From contig PAQL01000012.1 of assembly GCA_002709295.1 (NCBI GenBank), positions 50,298-114,297 of the forward strand: a DNA stretch of 64,000 nucleotides, written 5' to 3'. This DNA comes from Phycisphaerae bacterium. Its GTDB lineage: Bacteria > Planctomycetota > Phycisphaerae > Phycisphaerales > SM1A02. This document shows positions 26,192 to 35,733 of the stretch, piece by piece. Positions within the stretch are counted from its first letter, which is position 1, and the number at the start of each line of letters is the position of its first letter. The translations under genes and the position numbers were made by a program. The notes beneath the pieces are model-generated. The model was not told the origin of the DNA, searched no databases, and saw only the letters and a program-made list of their open reading frames with translations.

Positions 26192-27781
26192 TCAATCGCC
26201 CTCGGCTCCGGCATCGGGATCGGGCTCGGGCTCGGGACCGACGATCATCAGATCCTCACGGCCCTGACGTGCCGCCACCACCCCGGCTGCGGTGACATCC
26301 GAGTCACCGCAGTACAGACGGGTCAGTCCCGGATGAGCCGCCAGACGGGCGAGTCCGGCGTCGGTGAGCTTCGTCCCGTACATGTTCAGCCATTCCAGCG
26401 ACGGCAGGGCCAGCAGGATGTCGACCGCCCCGTCCCCGAGTTCGGTGTTGTCGAGTCGGAGCCTGGTGATGCGATCGAAGTCTCCGAGCCGAGCGATGCC
26501 CGCGTCGGTCAGGCCGCTCCGGGCGAAGTTCGCCCAGATCAGGACCGACTGCAATCCATCGAGTCGAGCGAGATCCTCGTCGGAGAAGGGAGGCTTGACC
26601 AGGCTGGCGTTCACCTCGAAGTAGGGGTCCGACTGCGAGATCGGCCCCACCACGACCTTGCGATCGCGGAGCGATGCCACCGCGGACTGGATCAACGCGG
26701 CCGAAGGCGGAGACGCGACCGGAGCCGGCGTGACCGCGTCCGACACCTCGGTCTCCGGTGCCGGAGGGTCCTGCCCGGCCTCTTCGGATGCCGGCCCCGG
26801 TACCGAGCCCGCATGGGGAGCGCCGGCGGCGATCCAGTTTCGAAGGATGTCGATCTGATCCGAGGTCAGGAGATCTCCCTTGGGAGGCATGACGTCCGGA
26901 TCATCGGCCGGAAGCTCGACACGCTGGACCAGAAGGCTGTCTTCGGGCTGCCCGGCGATCACGGACCAGAACTCGGGGTCGCCCGCGAAGATCTCCGCGG
27001 CCGAATCGAGTCTCAGGCCTCCCTTGACCTTGTCGGGTCCGTGGCATTCGACGCATCGGGCCTCGAGAATCGGAAGGACGTCCGCGGTGAAGGAGACGGT
27101 CTTCACCGATGCATCGTCGACCGGAACCCCTTCGTCCTCGGGCCCGGGCTTGGCGACCGCTTCGGCGGGTACCGCGGCCTCGTTTCCGTCGGCATCGGTT
27201 TTCGTTTCCGGTTCGACGGCAGTCGTGCCATCGGTGGAGGCGAGCTTCCTCGCCTCGGGCGGGAACAGGACCCTGGTCAGATATCCGTTGCCGTAGACCA
27301 TCGCGCCGCCGAAGTGGGAACCCACGCCGACCAGCACGGCGCAGACGATCAGTCCCCACCGATATCCATTGAACGCCTTGACCCTGGATCCATCGCGGCC
27401 GACGATCCCCACGAAGAAGACCAGCACCAGTCCCGCCGCGGCGAGAATTCCAAGCCAGCGGTGGAGAAAGAGCGTGTTGTCGGCCGCCGCCCCCTCGAAG
27501 TCCGCGTTCAACCATCCGAACCAGGCCGCCAGACAGGCGGCGACCGCGGCGAATCCGGTGGCGGTGAATGCGAACGGCGAGGCATCGCGGCGACGCCGGA
27601 TGATGTTCATCAACTCGACCGCGGCGGCTGCGATCGCGAGACCGATCGGAAAGTGCACGATCAGCGGGTGAAGTCGACCGAGAAATCGCCACCATCGCTC
27701 GTCGGTCGCCGCCTGCTCGCCGAGCAGGAGAGAGAACTGCGAGGACAGGTCGGGAAGCATCCAGAGTGGGAAGTCGGTCAC
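26192..27781 (-). CDS. DUF2231 membrane protein with PSCyt1-type cytochrome and leucine-rich repeats
   Basis: 529 aa from GTG 27781, which has GGAG eight bases upstream; an ATG at 27850 would add 23 residues. The N-terminal half is a DUF2231-type four-helix membrane domain (GRLHPLIVHFPIGLAIAAAA, then three more helices). A linker leads to a c-type heme site CVECHG in a planctomycete PSCyt1-type domain (VKGGLRLDSA, then VMPPKGDLL). The C-terminal third has leucine-rich repeats (LTDAGIARLGDFDRITRLRL, LTDAGLARLAAHPGLTRLY). The protein is probably an inner-membrane electron carrier with an exposed LRR; function unknown. Confidence 0.85.
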   Translation of the reverse strand: MTDFPLWMLPDLSSQFSLLLGEQAATDERWWRFLGRLHPLIVHFPIGLAIAAAAVELMNIIRRRRDASPFAFTATGFAAVAACLAAWFGWLNADFEGAAADNTLFLHRWLGILAAAGLVLVFFVGIVGRDGSRVKAFNGYRWGLIVCAVLVGVGSHFGGAMVYGNGYLTRVLFPPEARKLASTDGTTAVEPETKTDADGNEAAVPAEAVAKPGPEDEGVPVDDASVKTVSFTADVLPILEARCVECHGPDKVKGGLRLDSAAEIFAGDPEFWSVIAGQPEDSLLVQRVELPADDPDVMPPKGDLLTSDQIDILRNWIAAGAPHAGSVPGPASEEAGQDPPAPETEVSDAVTPAPVASPPSAALIQSAVASLRDRKVVVGPISQSDPYFEVNASLVKPPFSDEDLARLDGLQSVLIWANFARSGLTDAGIARLGDFDRITRLRLDNTELGDGAVDILLALPSLEWLNMYGTKLTDAGLARLAAHPGLTRLYCGDSDVTAAGVVAARQGREDLMIVGPEPEPDPDAGAEGD

Positions 27782-28099
27782 ACGTTGATCTCCGAAGACT
27801 CGGTTGGACTCCAGGATACCCGCCGCCATCTCCGGAATGGCCCCCTCCATCCCGGATTGGGGATCTCCAGGACCGGGGCCTGCGGATGACGGGGCCCCCG
27901 GAAGCATCGGTCCGGAGGCCCCACCGAGGGGGTAAGAGCATCCCCGGCCGCGGATGCGACCCGATCTGGGGGTTCGTTTTGAGGGTTCATGAGGGTGGGA
28001 CTCGACAAGACCGCCGAAGATGCCGACGATCTCTGAAGGATCGAGGTCACGGCCACCGATGCCGGAACCACCTCCAGGCAAGGATTGGAACCGCCCTGC
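27782..28099. other. Divergent intergenic region
   Basis: 318 bases between the DUF2231-cytochrome gene and the GYF membrane protein gene, transcribed away from each other. The left 69 bases may belong to the longer form of the DUF2231 protein (ATG 27850). Several GGGGCC/GGCCCC stretches around 27870-27900 could form a weak hairpin. No RNA gene or convincing small coding frame seen; both promoters should be here. Confidence 0.4.
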
Positions 28100-29101
28100 A
28101 TGAAGTACGTCGTTCGAAGCGTCGATGGAGACGAGTACGGCCCCTTCTCTCGAGAGGAGCTGCAGAACCTCGTGCGCGAGGATCGGCTCGGCCCGGGCGA
28201 CTTCATCCGACGAGAGACGGGCCGGACCTGGAGCCCGTTCGAGAAGATCCCCGGCCTCGGTGACAACGTAGAACTCCTCGCCGGCGAGCCACCGGCCGAG
28301 AGCCCGAGAAAGGCTCCCACGCGACCGACGGTCGGTGCGGAAGTCGTCGCGAACGGCAGGCCGGAGACACCTGCCCTCGAAGCCGCGACCACGAAGGATG
28401 CGGAGGAGTCCACATCGGGGGGCCCGCTCGCACCCGAACCCGAGACGGTCCCGGCCGGCGATCGGGGAACCGCCTCCGCTGGGCCGAATCCGTTTCTCGC
28501 CCATGGCCTCCCCATCACCCTGGACGTGGACGAGGAGGTCCACTTCGTCGCGGGACAGTCGTTCCTCGATGCGTTCCGGGAATCCATCTTCAATGCGGTG
28601 CTGGGTCACCGGGCCACCATGATCTGCACCAGCCGACGGGTGGTGGTGGTTCGACCGTCATCGCTTCGGGCCTCGATGCAGATCGCATGGATCGACGCCA
28701 CCGGAATGGCCGCGATCGAACGCAGACGAAACCTCTTCCGGATGGTCGTCGGCGTCGTCCTCCTCTTCTACGCGATCTCCTCCCTGGCCGGAGGCATGCT
28801 CAGCGGTTTCGCCGCCGGCCTCGCGGGCGGATCGGGGATCGACGGCTCCATCCTGTCCATGGCCAGCAGCGCGGGACTGATCATCGCTTCCGTGGCCGGC
28901 CTGCTCGGACTGCTGGCCATCCTGACCGCCAGTCGACGGGCGATGGTGGTGAGCTGCTCCGGATCCGAGGTTCTCTTCTGCTGCATGGCGATGGGACCAT
29001 GGCATCTGGCCCAGATCGACGCAGCACGACAGTCGCTTTCGAGCGACGCGCCGTCATCGAAGGGTCGGATCGCCCCGCCCACGACGTTCGAGGGCGGATG
29101 A
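28100..29101 (+). CDS. GYF_2 domain membrane protein
   Basis: 333 aa from ATG 28100; a TTG five codons upstream is the alternative. The N-terminal GYF_2 module (about 1-50) contains EYGPFSREELQNLV and TWSPFEKI. An acidic, proline-rich disordered linker (about 55-140) follows, then a PH-like stretch (FRESIFNAVLGHRATMICTSRRVVVVRP) and two hydrophobic segments (about 215-245 and 255-280), the second ending before a short cytoplasmic tail. Architecture only; no function known. Compare the GYF-DUF805 protein at 22.4 kb. Confidence 0.72.
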   Translation: MKYVVRSVDGDEYGPFSREELQNLVREDRLGPGDFIRRETGRTWSPFEKIPGLGDNVELLAGEPPAESPRKAPTRPTVGAEVVANGRPETPALEAATTKDAEESTSGGPLAPEPETVPAGDRGTASAGPNPFLAHGLPITLDVDEEVHFVAGQSFLDAFRESIFNAVLGHRATMICTSRRVVVVRPSSLRASMQIAWIDATGMAAIERRRNLFRMVVGVVLLFYAISSLAGGMLSGFAAGLAGGSGIDGSILSMASSAGLIIASVAGLLGLLAILTASRRAMVVSCSGSEVLFCCMAMGPWHLAQIDAARQSLSSDAPSSKGRIAPPTTFEGG

Positions 29102-29107
29102 GACCGA

Positions 29108-30469
29108 TCAGAGTTCGCCGTGCTCGTCGAGACCCATCCCGTCGAGCGGGTCGGTGCTGGAGTCCTCGATGCGATCCTGTTCGAGGATCTCCGAGCCCGT
29201 GAGCCTCCAGCCCCCGTCGGTGAGTGCCACCGACCAGTCCGCGAGGTACTCGTTGACCCGGGTGTGAGCGTGCCCCCAGTGGCTGACCACGCCCTCGACC
29301 TGCCACCGACAGCGGACGTTGAAGGCCGGCATGGCACCGGACTCGCCCCCGTCCACCACTCCCGATTCGCCCACCTCGATCTCGATCGGTCGAACGTCGG
29401 ATATCCGAGCGACGGCACCCCCCTCCTCCTGCATCACGAGACTGCGGAAGATCGTGCGATACAGGTCGTCGAGGAAGGCTCCGTCCACGCTCCTCGAGAG
29501 GGCGTCGTAGATGTCCTCCTCCTCGATGAAGTCGAAGGCCCGGTACACGTTCGCATGCAGAGGCTTGAAGATCTCCTCCGCCTCGGCTCGATCCGGAGGC
29601 TGGAGACCACCCCCCATCGTCATCATGCCCACCTTGTGGATCAGGGCGAGGACTCCACCGACGATCAACGGTCCCTCGATCAGGGAGGCGACGGCGATGG
29701 GAACGCCGGATCCGGTCGATCTCGAGAGGAGGATGCCGACCAGGATCACGATCCCCCCGATCACGAAGAGAGCGATCGCCAGGACCGGAACCTCGGTCCC
29801 CAGGTCCGTGACCGGAGAGGGAACGACCAGCAGTCGTGATTCCACGTCGGCGCCGGTGGCGTGCCAGGTGTGCCCCCGCTCGATCGTGTTGAAGGTCACC
29901 GGAGTCCGGATGCCCTCGGCGTCGAGTTCCGCGGCGATCACCAGCGGCGGCGGATCCTCGGGATCCACGAGGATGTTGGGAGGAAAGGTCGACCACTCGA
30001 ACGAGACCTGCGAGGGTGGAGGCGACGACACCGCATAGACCAGTTCGAAACGGATCTTGCGGAGCCCACGCTCCCCGGACACCGGGAAGAGCGGCAGCAG
30101 TCGAAGATCGGGATCGTTGATCTGAAGCTTCTCGAGAGTCGGCTCGACGACCGTTCCGTCGATCGAGACCGGATGCGCGCTGCTGAAGAACGACTCCAGT
30201 GCCGGCCGGAGATCCACCCACTCGACAGTGGAGACCCGCTCGCTGGTCTCGCGGGGGAAATCGATCATCTCGTCGAGAAAGACGAGGTTCATCTCCAGCC
30301 GTACCCGGACCTCCTCGTCGGTGATGATGAGCCGCACGTCGACGTGCGGACCGTCCTGCGGATGGAGGCTCCCCCTCGAGGAGACCGCCTCCGCCGACGA
30401 GATCGGGGCGATTCCGACCAGCAGGAGCATGGCCAGTGCGAACGCCGACATGAGCCGTGGAGAAGGCAT
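29108..30469 (-). CDS. Exported membrane protein of unknown function
   Basis: 453 aa. Signal peptide (about 1-27, ending SSAEA). The extracytoplasmic N-terminal domain (about 35-225) is beta-rich. Two hydrophobic segments follow (about 230-255 and 260-285), then an alpha/beta C-terminal domain starting at about 300 with IFKPLHANVYRAFDFIEEEDIYDALSR. That tail recalls lipid-transport or Tim44-like folds but I cannot assign it. It converges on the GYF protein gene, six bases apart. Confidence 0.7.
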   Translation of the reverse strand: MPSPRLMSAFALAMLLLVGIAPISSAEAVSSRGSLHPQDGPHVDVRLIITDEEVRVRLEMNLVFLDEMIDFPRETSERVSTVEWVDLRPALESFFSSAHPVSIDGTVVEPTLEKLQINDPDLRLLPLFPVSGERGLRKIRFELVYAVSSPPPSQVSFEWSTFPPNILVDPEDPPPLVIAAELDAEGIRTPVTFNTIERGHTWHATGADVESRLLVVPSPVTDLGTEVPVLAIALFVIGGIVILVGILLSRSTGSGVPIAVASLIEGPLIVGGVLALIHKVGMMTMGGGLQPPDRAEAEEIFKPLHANVYRAFDFIEEEDIYDALSRSVDGAFLDDLYRTIFRSLVMQEEGGAVARISDVRPIEIEVGESGVVDGGESGAMPAFNVRCRWQVEGVVSHWGHAHTRVNEYLADWSVALTDGGWRLTGSEILEQDRIEDSSTDPLDGMGLDEHGEL

Positions 30470-30641
30470 CGGGGGAGTCTACGTCCCCTGAACCGTTGAA
30501 ATGTCCGACTGAAGGGGGTTCTGGTGCGTTCCAGGGCTTGTTTCAGCAGCGGAAGATCGGCTCGGGACCTATGCTCTTGAGTCGCTCCGGGGAGAGACAG
30601 CCGCTCTTCCCCCTTCGCACCCAGAAAAGAAAGTACTGACC

Positions 30642-32540
30642 GTGACCCGATCCACCATTCGCTGCTTCATCGCTTCGACCCTCGTCACACTCGGATCAGC
30701 GGCCACCGTCACCGCAGCCGCGGAGGACGGCGACCTGATCCGCGAGGCCATGAACGAGGCTCCGATCGCGGAGCGAGTCTTCAACGAACACATCACCGTC
30801 CTGTCCAGCCCCTGGATGGAAGGCCGGCTTCCCGGCACCAAGGGCATGGAGTACGCGAGGGACTACGTGATCTACTGGTTCGACCAGGCAGGTCTCGAGC
30901 CCGGATGGGTCGACCCGGCGACCGGCGAACGATCGTGGAAGCAGCCCTTCCCCCTCGGAAGCGAGAACATCTTCACCGACCAGGTCGCCAGCGTCAGTGG
31001 CGCCGGCGAGGACCTCGAACTCGAACTCGGAGAGGAGTTCGAGCTGACCGGACTTGGTGGCGACGGCGTGGTCGAGGGCGAGATGGTGTTCGTGGGCTAC
31101 TCCATCGACGACGGCCCCGACGACTACCAGTCGTTCCCCGAGGACCTCGACCTCGAGGGTCGCATCGCCGTGATGCTGCGATTCGAGCCGATGAACGAAG
31201 AGGGCGGCAGCCAGTGGACCGAGCGGGCTCGACGATGGTCGCGGAAGTCGACCTTCGCCAGCAAGTTCGGCGCCGTGGCCGATCGCAATCCCGCGGCGGT
31301 GATCCTGATCAACACTCCCGGAGCGGACGACGACCGGGTCGGCACCCTGATGAAGAACACCTCGCAGGTGATCGACGACGTGCCGGTGGTGATGCTGACC
31401 CCCGAGGCGGGTCGCAGACTGATCGCGGCCACGGACACCGAGGGCCGGTCCATCGACGATCTGCGTCGCATGGCCGACGAGGGCACGACGATCGTCGATC
31501 TCAAGGGAACCGCCAGGGTGGGCGGACGTGTCGAGAAGAAGACGCAGTACGCCGAGAACGTCCTCGGGCTGCTTCCCGGCAAGGGGGACCTCGCCGACGA
31601 GGTCGTCATCATCGGCGGCCACCTCGATCACCTCGGCATGGGTGATTTCGGCTCCCGAAGAGGATCCGGCAACCTGCACCCCGGCGCCGATGACAACGCC
31701 TCCGGGGCCGCCGCCCTGATGATGCTCGGCGAGAGCCTCAGGAAGGCCTACGACGAACTGCCCGAGGGAGCCTCGGCCCGCAGCGTCCTCCTCGCCGCGT
31801 TCGACGCCGAGGAGAGCGGACTCAACGGATCCAGGTACTACGTCGACAATCCCACCTTCGACCTCGACGACATCCAGCTGATGATCAACTTCGACATGAT
31901 CGGCCGGGTGACCAACGACAGGCTGAGCGTCTCCGGCGTCGACTCCGCCAATGGCATGTCGGAGTGGGTGCAGCCCATGTTCGACGCCTCCGGCCTCGAG
32001 GTCGTGACCAACTCACGCGGCGGCGGCGGCAGCGATCACGCTTCGTTCCTTCGTCGCGGGATTCCGGTCCTCTTCGCGATCTGCGCCGATTTCCACGACG
32101 ACTACCACACTCCTGACGACACTCCCGACAAGATCTACCGGACCGCCGGCGTCAAGACCGTCGACCTCTTCCACGAGATCGCCCTCGGAGCCTCCACTCG
32201 TTCGGACAAGTTCGAGTTCGCGAACGAGGAGACCGGTGCGAGCCGACGCCAGGGCCCCGCCCGACCGAGGGCACTCAAGGTCCGACTCGGACTCCGGACC
32301 CGGGAGCTCCCGGACGGAGCGGGACTGCGGGTCATGAACGTGACCGAGGATTCGACCGCCGACGTGGCGGGCATCCAGGTCGATGACGTGATCAAGAAGT
32401 GGGCGAAGATCCCGCTGAAGTCGCGTGCGGACCTCGTCGGTCGACTCGCCGAACTCGATCCCGGTGACGAGGTCCAGGTCGTGATCGAGCGTGACGGCGA
32501 GGAACAGGTGATGTTCCTGAAGATGAAGGCCGCTCCCTGA
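30642..32540 (+). CDS. M28 family zinc aminopeptidase with PA insert and C-terminal PDZ domain
   Basis: 632 aa from GTG. Signal peptide (about 1-26). The N-terminal part includes a PA-like insert (about 120-260). The M28 catalytic core shows the di-zinc ligands in IGGHLDHLG, HPGADDNASG, FDAEESGLNG, INFDMIGRV and YHTPDDTPD. The C-terminal PDZ domain (about 540-632) contains GLRVMNVTEDSTADVAGIQVDDVI and PGDEVQVVIERDG. It probably trims peptides in the periplasm or outside the cell. A strong hairpin follows 25 bases after the stop. Confidence 0.93.
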   Translation: MTRSTIRCFIASTLVTLGSAATVTAAAEDGDLIREAMNEAPIAERVFNEHITVLSSPWMEGRLPGTKGMEYARDYVIYWFDQAGLEPGWVDPATGERSWKQPFPLGSENIFTDQVASVSGAGEDLELELGEEFELTGLGGDGVVEGEMVFVGYSIDDGPDDYQSFPEDLDLEGRIAVMLRFEPMNEEGGSQWTERARRWSRKSTFASKFGAVADRNPAAVILINTPGADDDRVGTLMKNTSQVIDDVPVVMLTPEAGRRLIAATDTEGRSIDDLRRMADEGTTIVDLKGTARVGGRVEKKTQYAENVLGLLPGKGDLADEVVIIGGHLDHLGMGDFGSRRGSGNLHPGADDNASGAAALMMLGESLRKAYDELPEGASARSVLLAAFDAEESGLNGSRYYVDNPTFDLDDIQLMINFDMIGRVTNDRLSVSGVDSANGMSEWVQPMFDASGLEVVTNSRGGGGSDHASFLRRGIPVLFAICADFHDDYHTPDDTPDKIYRTAGVKTVDLFHEIALGASTRSDKFEFANEETGASRRQGPARPRALKVRLGLRTRELPDGAGLRVMNVTEDSTADVAGIQVDDVIKKWAKIPLKSRADLVGRLAELDPGDEVQVVIERDGEEQVMFLKMKAAP

Positions 32541-32564
32541 TCGACCCCTTCGGCATCGAACGTG

Positions 32565-32597
32565 ACGGCCCGCGATCCGAGGATCGCGGGCCGTCCT
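32565..32597. terminator. Hairpin terminator, likely bidirectional
   Basis: A perfect 13-bp stem (ACGGCCCGCGATC / GATCGCGGGCCGT) around a CGAG tetraloop lies between the convergent M28 peptidase and dinB genes. Low U content downstream, but the stem is very stable. Confidence 0.75.
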
Positions 32598-32615
32598 GAT
32601 TCCCGGGGCCCCGGA

Positions 32616-33821
32616 TCAATCGGCCTCGCGTTCACCACCCTCGCTCCGGCCCTTCGCGGCCCCGGGAGGGAACGCGGAGGCGGTTCGAGAGATCGCATCC
32701 CCACCGAAACGGGCCCGGATCTCATCAGTGGCCTCGTCGAGTCGCCTCCTGCGGACATCCTCCCCGTCGGACCGGGCGAAGAGCGACTCCCCCGTCTCCT
32801 CGAAGCGATCGACCGAGATCCCGATCAGACGGACGGGCCGGAACGGCCACTCCCGGAACAGCTCGCGAGCGGTGCTCCAGATCAGATCCGTGCGATCGGT
32901 CGATTCGACGAGGGTTCGAGAGCGGGTGTTGGTGACGAACTCCCCGTCCCGCACCTTGATGGTGACGCATCGTGCCTGTCGACCGTGTCTGCGCAGCCGG
33001 GTGGCGACCCGCTCGACGTGCCGAAGCAGCACCGCCTCCACCTCCTCGGCGGAGGAGAGATCCACCCCGAAGGTCTGCTCGTGGCCGATGGACTTCGCGA
33101 TCCGGTCGCAGACCACGGGGCGATCATCCCTGCCGTGGGCGAGATCGTGAAAACGGGCCGCCGACTCCCCGAGCGATCGTGACAAGGACTCCGGACTCCG
33201 GCGCTGAAGATCACCGAAGGTTCGAATGCCTCGGGCCTCGCACCGGGCGGCGGTCCTCGGACCGATGCCCCACATCCGGGTGATCGGCAGAGGGGCAAGT
33301 CGTTCCGAGAGTCCCTCGCGTTCGATCACGACCAGTCCATCGGGCTTCTCGAGATCCGAGGCGATCTTCGCGACGAACTTGCTGGGCGCGACACCGACGC
33401 TCGCGGTCAGGCCCAGCTCCTCCCTGATCCTGTTGCGAAGAAGAATCGCGATCGTCCGCCCGTCTCCCAGCAGGCGAAGGCTGCCGGTGACGTCGACGAA
33501 CGCCTCGTCCACGGACAGCGGCTCGACCAGCGGCGAAGCCGTCTCGAGGATCTCCATGATCCGTCGGCTGTCCGCCTCGTAACGACCGAAGGAAGGCGAC
33601 ACCACGATCGCGTCGGGGCACTGCCGGAGAGCCTGCGTCATCGGCATCGCGGATCGGCAGCCGAATCGGCGGGCCTCGTAGCTCGCCGCCGCGACCACGC
33701 CGCGCCCCCCCCGGCCACCGACCAGCACCGGACGACCGCGGAGCGCCGGATCGTCACGCTGCTCCACGGATGCGAAGAACGCATCCATGTCGAGGTGCAG
33801 GATGGTCCTTGACGTCTTCAT
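32616..33821 (-). CDS. dinB: DNA polymerase IV (Y family)
   Basis: 401 aa. Active-site acids: D11 in ILHLDMDAFFASVE and D105-E106 in SVDEAFVDVTGS. YEARRFGCRSAMPM (fingers) and ITRMWGIGPRTAARCEARGI (helix-hairpin-helix) are typical of Pol IV. GESLF near residue 350 may be a degenerate beta-clamp motif, and the last 35 residues are charged. It performs translesion synthesis. It is separate from umuDC, so this region carries two Y-family polymerases; no direct repeat like that before umuD is seen upstream. Confidence 0.95.
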   Translation of the reverse strand: MKTSRTILHLDMDAFFASVEQRDDPALRGRPVLVGGRGGRGVVAAASYEARRFGCRSAMPMTQALRQCPDAIVVSPSFGRYEADSRRIMEILETASPLVEPLSVDEAFVDVTGSLRLLGDGRTIAILLRNRIREELGLTASVGVAPSKFVAKIASDLEKPDGLVVIEREGLSERLAPLPITRMWGIGPRTAARCEARGIRTFGDLQRRSPESLSRSLGESAARFHDLAHGRDDRPVVCDRIAKSIGHEQTFGVDLSSAEEVEAVLLRHVERVATRLRRHGRQARCVTIKVRDGEFVTNTRSRTLVESTDRTDLIWSTARELFREWPFRPVRLIGISVDRFEETGESLFARSDGEDVRRRRLDEATDEIRARFGGDAISRTASAFPPGAAKGRSEGGEREAD

Positions 33822-33845
33822 TCGAGATCACGTCGTTTCGAAGGG

Positions 33846-34901
33846 TCAGTCATTTCCCGGCGAACCGTCCGGTCCGGGCACGCCCTCGGAGGAATCGGGT
33901 TCGATCTCCGGATTCACGAACAGCCTGCCGACACCGGTGCGCCGCTCCTCCGTCAACTCACCGATGGTGACCAGCTGCTCGAGCAGGGTCTTCCATCGGT
34001 CCTCGCTCATCCATCCGAGTCGATGGCTCTCGGTGTCCGGAGAGCGGACGAATGCGGGCAGCCGTGACGCCGCGAGCTCGAGGGTCGCGGATGTGAAATC
34101 GGGGTTCAACTTCGCGATCACCGCATTGGTCGACGCGGGATCCTCCAGATAGTCCTCCCACCCCCCGGTCAGGGCGGTCACGAATCGTCGGACCGTATCG
34201 GGATCGTCTTCCAGAAGATCATCATGGACCGCGAGCACCACGTCGTAGGGGTCGTATCCGGTGTCCGCGGTGAGGAACGTCCGGACGGACTTCCCCTCCG
34301 CCTCGAGCTGCACGGGTTCGGCGGTGGCGAAAGCCTGCATCGCCACGACCTCGCCGGAGAGGAAAGGAGCGAGCGAACCCGCGTAGGGAACGAATCGAAG
34401 CTTCGTGTCCCCGAACCTGTGATTCACCCATCGCGTCCACGGAAGACCAGCATCCGCCATGATGCGTCCTTCACCGGCCCACAGCGACTCGAGCGAGTCG
34501 TACTTCGAATCCTCCTTCACCACCACCGCCCGAGGGGCCTTCTGGAACGATGCGAAGACGGCGGTCGCACGACCGCCCTGGGCTCGGAGCGTGACCAGCT
34601 GGGCCGCGGAGACCACCGCGATCTGAACCGATCCGCTGGCCACCAGCTGGCCGGCGGGGACGTCGGCCCCCCCCTTCACCAGTTCGACTTGCAGACCCTG
34701 GGCCTCGAAGTGGCCGTTCTCCTTCGCCGCGTAGAGCCCGCCGAATTCGGGTTCGGGGAACCAGTTCAGCTGGACCGTGAGTCGACGAGGCCCCGATCCC
34801 TCGTCGGATGATCCGGTGTCGCCGCATCCGGCGATGAGGAACACCCCGAGAGCAAGCGCGGTGATCGAGACGGAGGCGCGACGCAGGGAGGAATGAAGCA
34901 T
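33846..34901 (-). CDS. ABC transporter substrate-binding lipoprotein, NMT1/THI5-like
   Basis: 351 aa from ATG 34901. The signal peptide ends in the lipobox FLIAGC. The mature protein starts LTVQLNWFPEPEFGGLYAAKENGHF, the NMT1/THI5-like fold that binds pyrimidines, riboflavin, nitrate or sulfonates in different relatives. GGADVPAGQLVASGSVQIAV is the typical second strand. It is the last gene of a three-gene importer operon running leftward. The substrate is not determined; WFPEPEFGGLY resembles the pyrimidine-precursor and riboflavin group more than SsuA. Confidence 0.88.
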   Translation of the reverse strand: MLHSSLRRASVSITALALGVFLIAGCGDTGSSDEGSGPRRLTVQLNWFPEPEFGGLYAAKENGHFEAQGLQVELVKGGADVPAGQLVASGSVQIAVVSAAQLVTLRAQGGRATAVFASFQKAPRAVVVKEDSKYDSLESLWAGEGRIMADAGLPWTRWVNHRFGDTKLRFVPYAGSLAPFLSGEVVAMQAFATAEPVQLEAEGKSVRTFLTADTGYDPYDVVLAVHDDLLEDDPDTVRRFVTALTGGWEDYLEDPASTNAVIAKLNPDFTSATLELAASRLPAFVRSPDTESHRLGWMSEDRWKTLLEQLVTIGELTEERRTGVGRLFVNPEIEPDSSEGVPGPDGSPGND

Positions 34902-34950
34902 CAGAGGATTCCGACTTGCAGATGCGGGATCCGGCCCTCTCCTCGACGCC

Positions 34951-35733
34951 TCAGACCTTCGAGGCATGCCATCGACGAAGAAGCACCCAGCCCGCGACGT
35001 TGACGATACCGAAGAGGAGGAAGCCGAGAGCCGAGGCGAGAACCACCGCTGCGAAGACGACCTCCGTGCGGTTCTGACGCAGGGCGCTGGTGATGACCGA
35101 ACCCAGCGGCGCCTGATCTCCGCCGTACGCACCGACGAACTCCCCCACCACCGCTCCGATCACCGAGAGTCCGGCGGCGATCCGAAGACCCGTGAAGATG
35201 CTGGGAAGCGACCACGGAAGCCCCAGCAACCACCAGGTCCTGATCCGTCCCGCCCGGTGAGTGTGGAACAGCTCGAGAAGTCCCTTGTCCACCGACTGCA
35301 GACCGTCGAGGGTCCCCGCGATCACGGGAAAGACCGAGACGATGCAGGCCGCCGCCACCACGCTGGGAAGGCCGTAGCCGAACCAGATGACGAGCATCGG
35401 TGCGATCGCCACCAACGGGACCATCTGCAGGAGCAGGGTCAGCGGATAGATGCCGCGCCTCGCCAGAGGCACGATCGACAGCAGGCTGCCGGAGATCACG
35501 CCGATCACCGCACTCGCGAAGAAGCCGATGCCCGTGGCGAGGGCGGTCCGACCCGTGGCGGGAAGCAGACGATCGGATTCCGACCAGAGCACCTCCACCA
35601 CCTCGTGGGGAGCGGGAAGGAGATAGAGCGGGATCCCGAAAGCGACGACCACCAGCTCCCAGGCGAGGATGAAGATCCCCACGAAGACGAGGGGCGGCCA
35701 GACGACCGACCATGTCGAGCCCATGCGATTCAC
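34951..35733 (-). CDS. ABC transporter permease, BinDPdT (SsuC/ThiX) family
   Basis: 260 aa with six predicted helices. N-terminal helix PPLVFVGIFILAWELVVV, then LLQMVPLVAIAPMLVIWFGYG and the cytoplasmic EAA-loop-like segment LLELFHTHRAGRIRTWWLLGLPWSLPSIF. Its start overlaps the stop of the ATPase gene by four bases, and the substrate-binding protein gene follows after 49 bases. Confidence 0.92.
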   Translation of the reverse strand: MNRMGSTWSVVWPPLVFVGIFILAWELVVVAFGIPLYLLPAPHEVVEVLWSESDRLLPATGRTALATGIGFFASAVIGVISGSLLSIVPLARRGIYPLTLLLQMVPLVAIAPMLVIWFGYGLPSVVAAACIVSVFPVIAGTLDGLQSVDKGLLELFHTHRAGRIRTWWLLGLPWSLPSIFTGLRIAAGLSVIGAVVGEFVGAYGGDQAPLGSVITSALRQNRTEVVFAAVVLASALGFLLFGIVNVAGWVLLRRWHASKV

